Assembly: GCF_000143885.2 (NCBI RefSeq)
Contig: NC_018581.1
Span: forward strand, 2,170,001 to 2,234,000
DNA length: 64,000 nt
From: Gordonia sp. KTR9
GTDB taxonomy: Bacteria; Actinomycetota; Actinomycetes; Mycobacteriales; Mycobacteriaceae
Direction of reading: 5' to 3'
The notes under the pieces: model-generated
What the model was told of the DNA's origin: nothing
What the model saw: the letters and a program-made list of their open reading frames with translations, nothing else
The model's database searches: none
Translations under genes and position numbers: made by a program
Shown here: piece by piece, positions 62,391 through 64,000 of the stretch
How the letters are laid out: every line of letters begins with the position of its first letter
Numbering within the stretch: the first letter of the stretch is position 1

Positions 62391-64000
62391 TCACACCAGC
62401 CAGGCCGCCGCGTCCGGCGCGAGCAGGCCGTCGACGAGAGGCGAACTGACGAGCAATAATTCGCCGGGCGGGAGGGGTACCGGTACCTCGCCGGCGTTCA
62501 GGGCGCAGATCAGCTGCCCCTCGGAACGACGGAACGCCAGGCATCCTTCGGGAGCGCCGTACCACTCGATGTGCTCGCCGGCGAACTCCGGACGGGACAC
62601 TCGCAGGTCGATGGCGGCGCGGTAGAGCGACAGCATCGATCCCACGTCCTCGAGCTGGGCTTCGACGGTGAGCGCCTGCCAGGAGGTCGGGATCGGCAAC
62701 CAGGTCTCGTTCGACGCGCTGAATCCGAACGGTGGCTCGGTTCCCTCCCAGGGGATCGGCACGCGGCACCCGTCCCGGCCGCGTTCGGTGTGCCCGGAAC
62801 GCTCCCACACCGGGTCCTGCAGCGCGTCGTCCGGCAGGTCGTCGACGTTGGGCAGTCCCAGTTCGGACCCGTTGTAGAGGAATATGGTTCCAGGCAAAGC
62901 CATTTCGACGACGAGCATCGCGCGTGCGCGCCGTGTTCCGCGTTCGAGGTCGAGTGCGCCGGTATCCGGATCGACCACCGCGTAGCGGGTGACCTCGCGG
63001 GCGACGTCGTGGTTGGAGAGCGTCCACGTGGGTGTGCCCGACACCGACAGCACCGCGTCGATCGAGTTCTCGATCGCCTCGCGGATCGCGCCGGATTCGA
63101 ACGGCGCCTTGGCGAGCCGGAAGTTGAAACCGAGGTGCAGTTCGTCGGGCCGCAGGTACTCGGCGAAACGCTCGTTGTCGCTGACCCAGATCTCCCCGAC
63201 GTTGGCCGCACCGGGGTACTCGTCGAGGACCTTGCGGATCTTGCGGTGGATCTCGTGCACCGCATAGTTGTTGAAACGCGGATCGTCGTCGGAGTTCTGC
63301 AGGAGTTTGGTCGCCGACAGGTCCATGTCGGGCAGGTCGGCGGGTTTGGCCATCCCGTGCGCGACGTCGATGCGGAAACCGTCGACACCCCGATCGAGCC
63401 AGAAGCGCAGTGTCTTCTCCAGATCGGCGAAGACGTCGGGGTTCTCCCAGTTCAGATCCGGCTGTTCCTTCGCGAAGATGTGGAGGTACCACTGGCCGGA
63501 CGAGCCGTCGGCCTCGGTCACACGTGTCCAGGCGGGTCCGCCGAAGATGCTGTGCCAGTTGTTCGGCGGCTCGTCGCCGTTGTCGCCGCGGCCGTCCCGG
63601 AAGATGTACCGCTCCCGTTCGGGACTGCCCGGGGCCGCCTCGAGTGCGGCTCGGAACCACTCGTGCTGGTCGCTCGTGTGGTTGGGGACGAGGTCCATCG
63701 TCACGCGGATGTCGCGCTCGTGGGCCTCGGCGATGAGGTCGTCGAACACATCGAGATCGCCGAAGAGGGGATCGATGTCGCGGGGGTCGGCGACGTCGTA
63801 ACCGTGATCGGCCATGGGGGAGGCCATGATCGGACTCAGCCAGATGGCATCGATTCCGAGGAGTTCGAGGTAACCGAGTTTGTCGATGACCCCGGCGAGG
63901 TCGCCGATCCCGTCGCCGTCGAGATCGGAGAAGGAGCGCGGGTAGATCTGGTAGAACACCGCGGACTTCCACCACGAGGTGTCAGACGGATCCAGCTGCG
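62391..64000 (-). CDS. aglA: Alpha-glucosidase, GH13 family (5' end beyond window)
   Basis: At least 535 residues of a GH13 enzyme; the N-terminus is lost at the right edge, where the frame reads SWWKSAVFYQIYPRSF. Conserved regions are clear: DLVPNHTSDQHEWF, DGFRIDVAHG (nucleophile Asp), VGEIWVSDNERF (acid/base Glu) and LSNHDVAREV, with a C-terminal beta domain ending LVSSPLVDGLLAPDAAAWLV. It should hydrolyse alpha-1,4 or alpha-1,6 glucosides such as maltose, trehalose or isomaltose-type sugars inside the cell. M. tuberculosis AglA (Rv2471) is the probable orthologue, in the same neighbourhood. It converges on the Rv2474c-like gene. Confidence 0.94.
   Translation of the reverse strand, partial: QLDPSDTSWWKSAVFYQIYPRSFSDLDGDGIGDLAGVIDKLGYLELLGIDAIWLSPIMASPMADHGYDVADPRDIDPLFGDLDVFDDLIAEAHERDIRVTMDLVPNHTSDQHEWFRAALEAAPGSPERERYIFRDGRGDNGDEPPNNWHSIFGGPAWTRVTEADGSSGQWYLHIFAKEQPDLNWENPDVFADLEKTLRFWLDRGVDGFRIDVAHGMAKPADLPDMDLSATKLLQNSDDDPRFNNYAVHEIHRKIRKVLDEYPGAANVGEIWVSDNERFAEYLRPDELHLGFNFRLAKAPFESGAIREAIENSIDAVLSVSGTPTWTLSNHDVAREVTRYAVVDPDTGALDLERGTRRARAMLVVEMALPGTIFLYNGSELGLPNVDDLPDDALQDPVWERSGHTERGRDGCRVPIPWEGTEPPFGFSASNETWLPIPTSWQALTVEAQLEDVGSMLSLYRAAIDLRVSRPEFAGEHIEWYGAPEGCLAFRRSEGQLICALNAGEVPVPLPPGELLLVSSPLVDGLLAPDAAAWLV

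Overview
The window is high-GC actinobacterial DNA from a mycolic-acid-containing member of the Mycobacteriales; Gordonia or a close relative fits best, but the genus cannot be fixed from the sequence alone. The main support is a full fungal-type FAS-I polypeptide of 3,091 aa followed by AcpS, an orthologue of the mycolate ketoreductase CmrA, an LdtB-type L,D-transpeptidase, a secreted AroQ chorismate mutase and a 180-kDa class NAD-glutamate dehydrogenase. From memory of the M. tuberculosis map, many genes from 12.8 to 64 kb match the Rv2471-Rv2524c interval (aglA, Rv2474c, Rv2475c, gdh, ettA, ssbB, cmrA, Rv2510c, orn, hisT, ldtB, DUF3618, bcp, acpS, fas), with other blocks placed between them.

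Layout. 1-12.2 kb: a cut-off PLP trans-sulfuration enzyme, an OpgC-like membrane acyltransferase, a FadD15-type acyl-CoA synthetase, a DEAD-box helicase with a DbpA-type tail, a rhodanese-like protein without the catalytic Cys, a 1,397-aa SF1 helicase with a C-terminal nuclease fold, and an overlapping HIT-sirtuin pair. 12.2-29.5 kb: fas-acpS, a TetR regulator, bcp, a DUF3618 protein, tRNA-Lys, the L,D-transpeptidase, a Tat-exported ceramidase and a dicarboxylate/amino-acid symporter. 29.6-34.1 kb: an ECF42 sigma factor with its DGPF/YCII partner and a matching promoter, then a lower-GC patch with two unrecognised genes ending beside tRNA-His. 34.2-46.5 kb: orn, a HerA-like ATPase, cmrA, a 2,4-dienoyl-CoA reductase with its PadR regulator, a uracil/xanthine permease, a DUF1023 hydrolase with a small helical partner, tRNA-Arg, a CopD-CtaG fusion and chorismate mutase. 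46.6-64 kb: ssbB, a five-gene minus-strand exopolysaccharide/partner-switching operon, ettA, gdh, a molybdopterin oxidoreductase broken by an amber codon, two small coupled genes and a cut-off alpha-glucosidase.

The most unusual assembly is the operon at 47.1-52.1 kb: a GH26-like lipoprotein, a GAF-SpoIIE phosphatase, a cellulose-synthase-like GT2 enzyme with a large helical insertion and no visible PilZ domain, a STAS anti-sigma antagonist and an RsbW-like kinase. The first four are joined by overlaps or a 5-nt gap, and the STAS and kinase genes are 40 nt apart. This suggests a surface polysaccharide made by a synthase under serine-phosphorylation partner switching instead of c-di-GMP control. 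It sits between the ssbB and ettA homologues, which I recall as adjacent in M. tuberculosis.

A second theme is start architecture. Many genes carry a TANNNT -10 box whose predicted +1 falls on, or 1-2 nt before, the start codon (orn, the HerA-like gene, cmrA, padR, copD-ctaG, chorismate mutase, the broken oxidoreductase, bcp, HIT, gdh, OpgC). This is the leaderless-transcript pattern common in Mycobacteriales, and it helped choose several starts.
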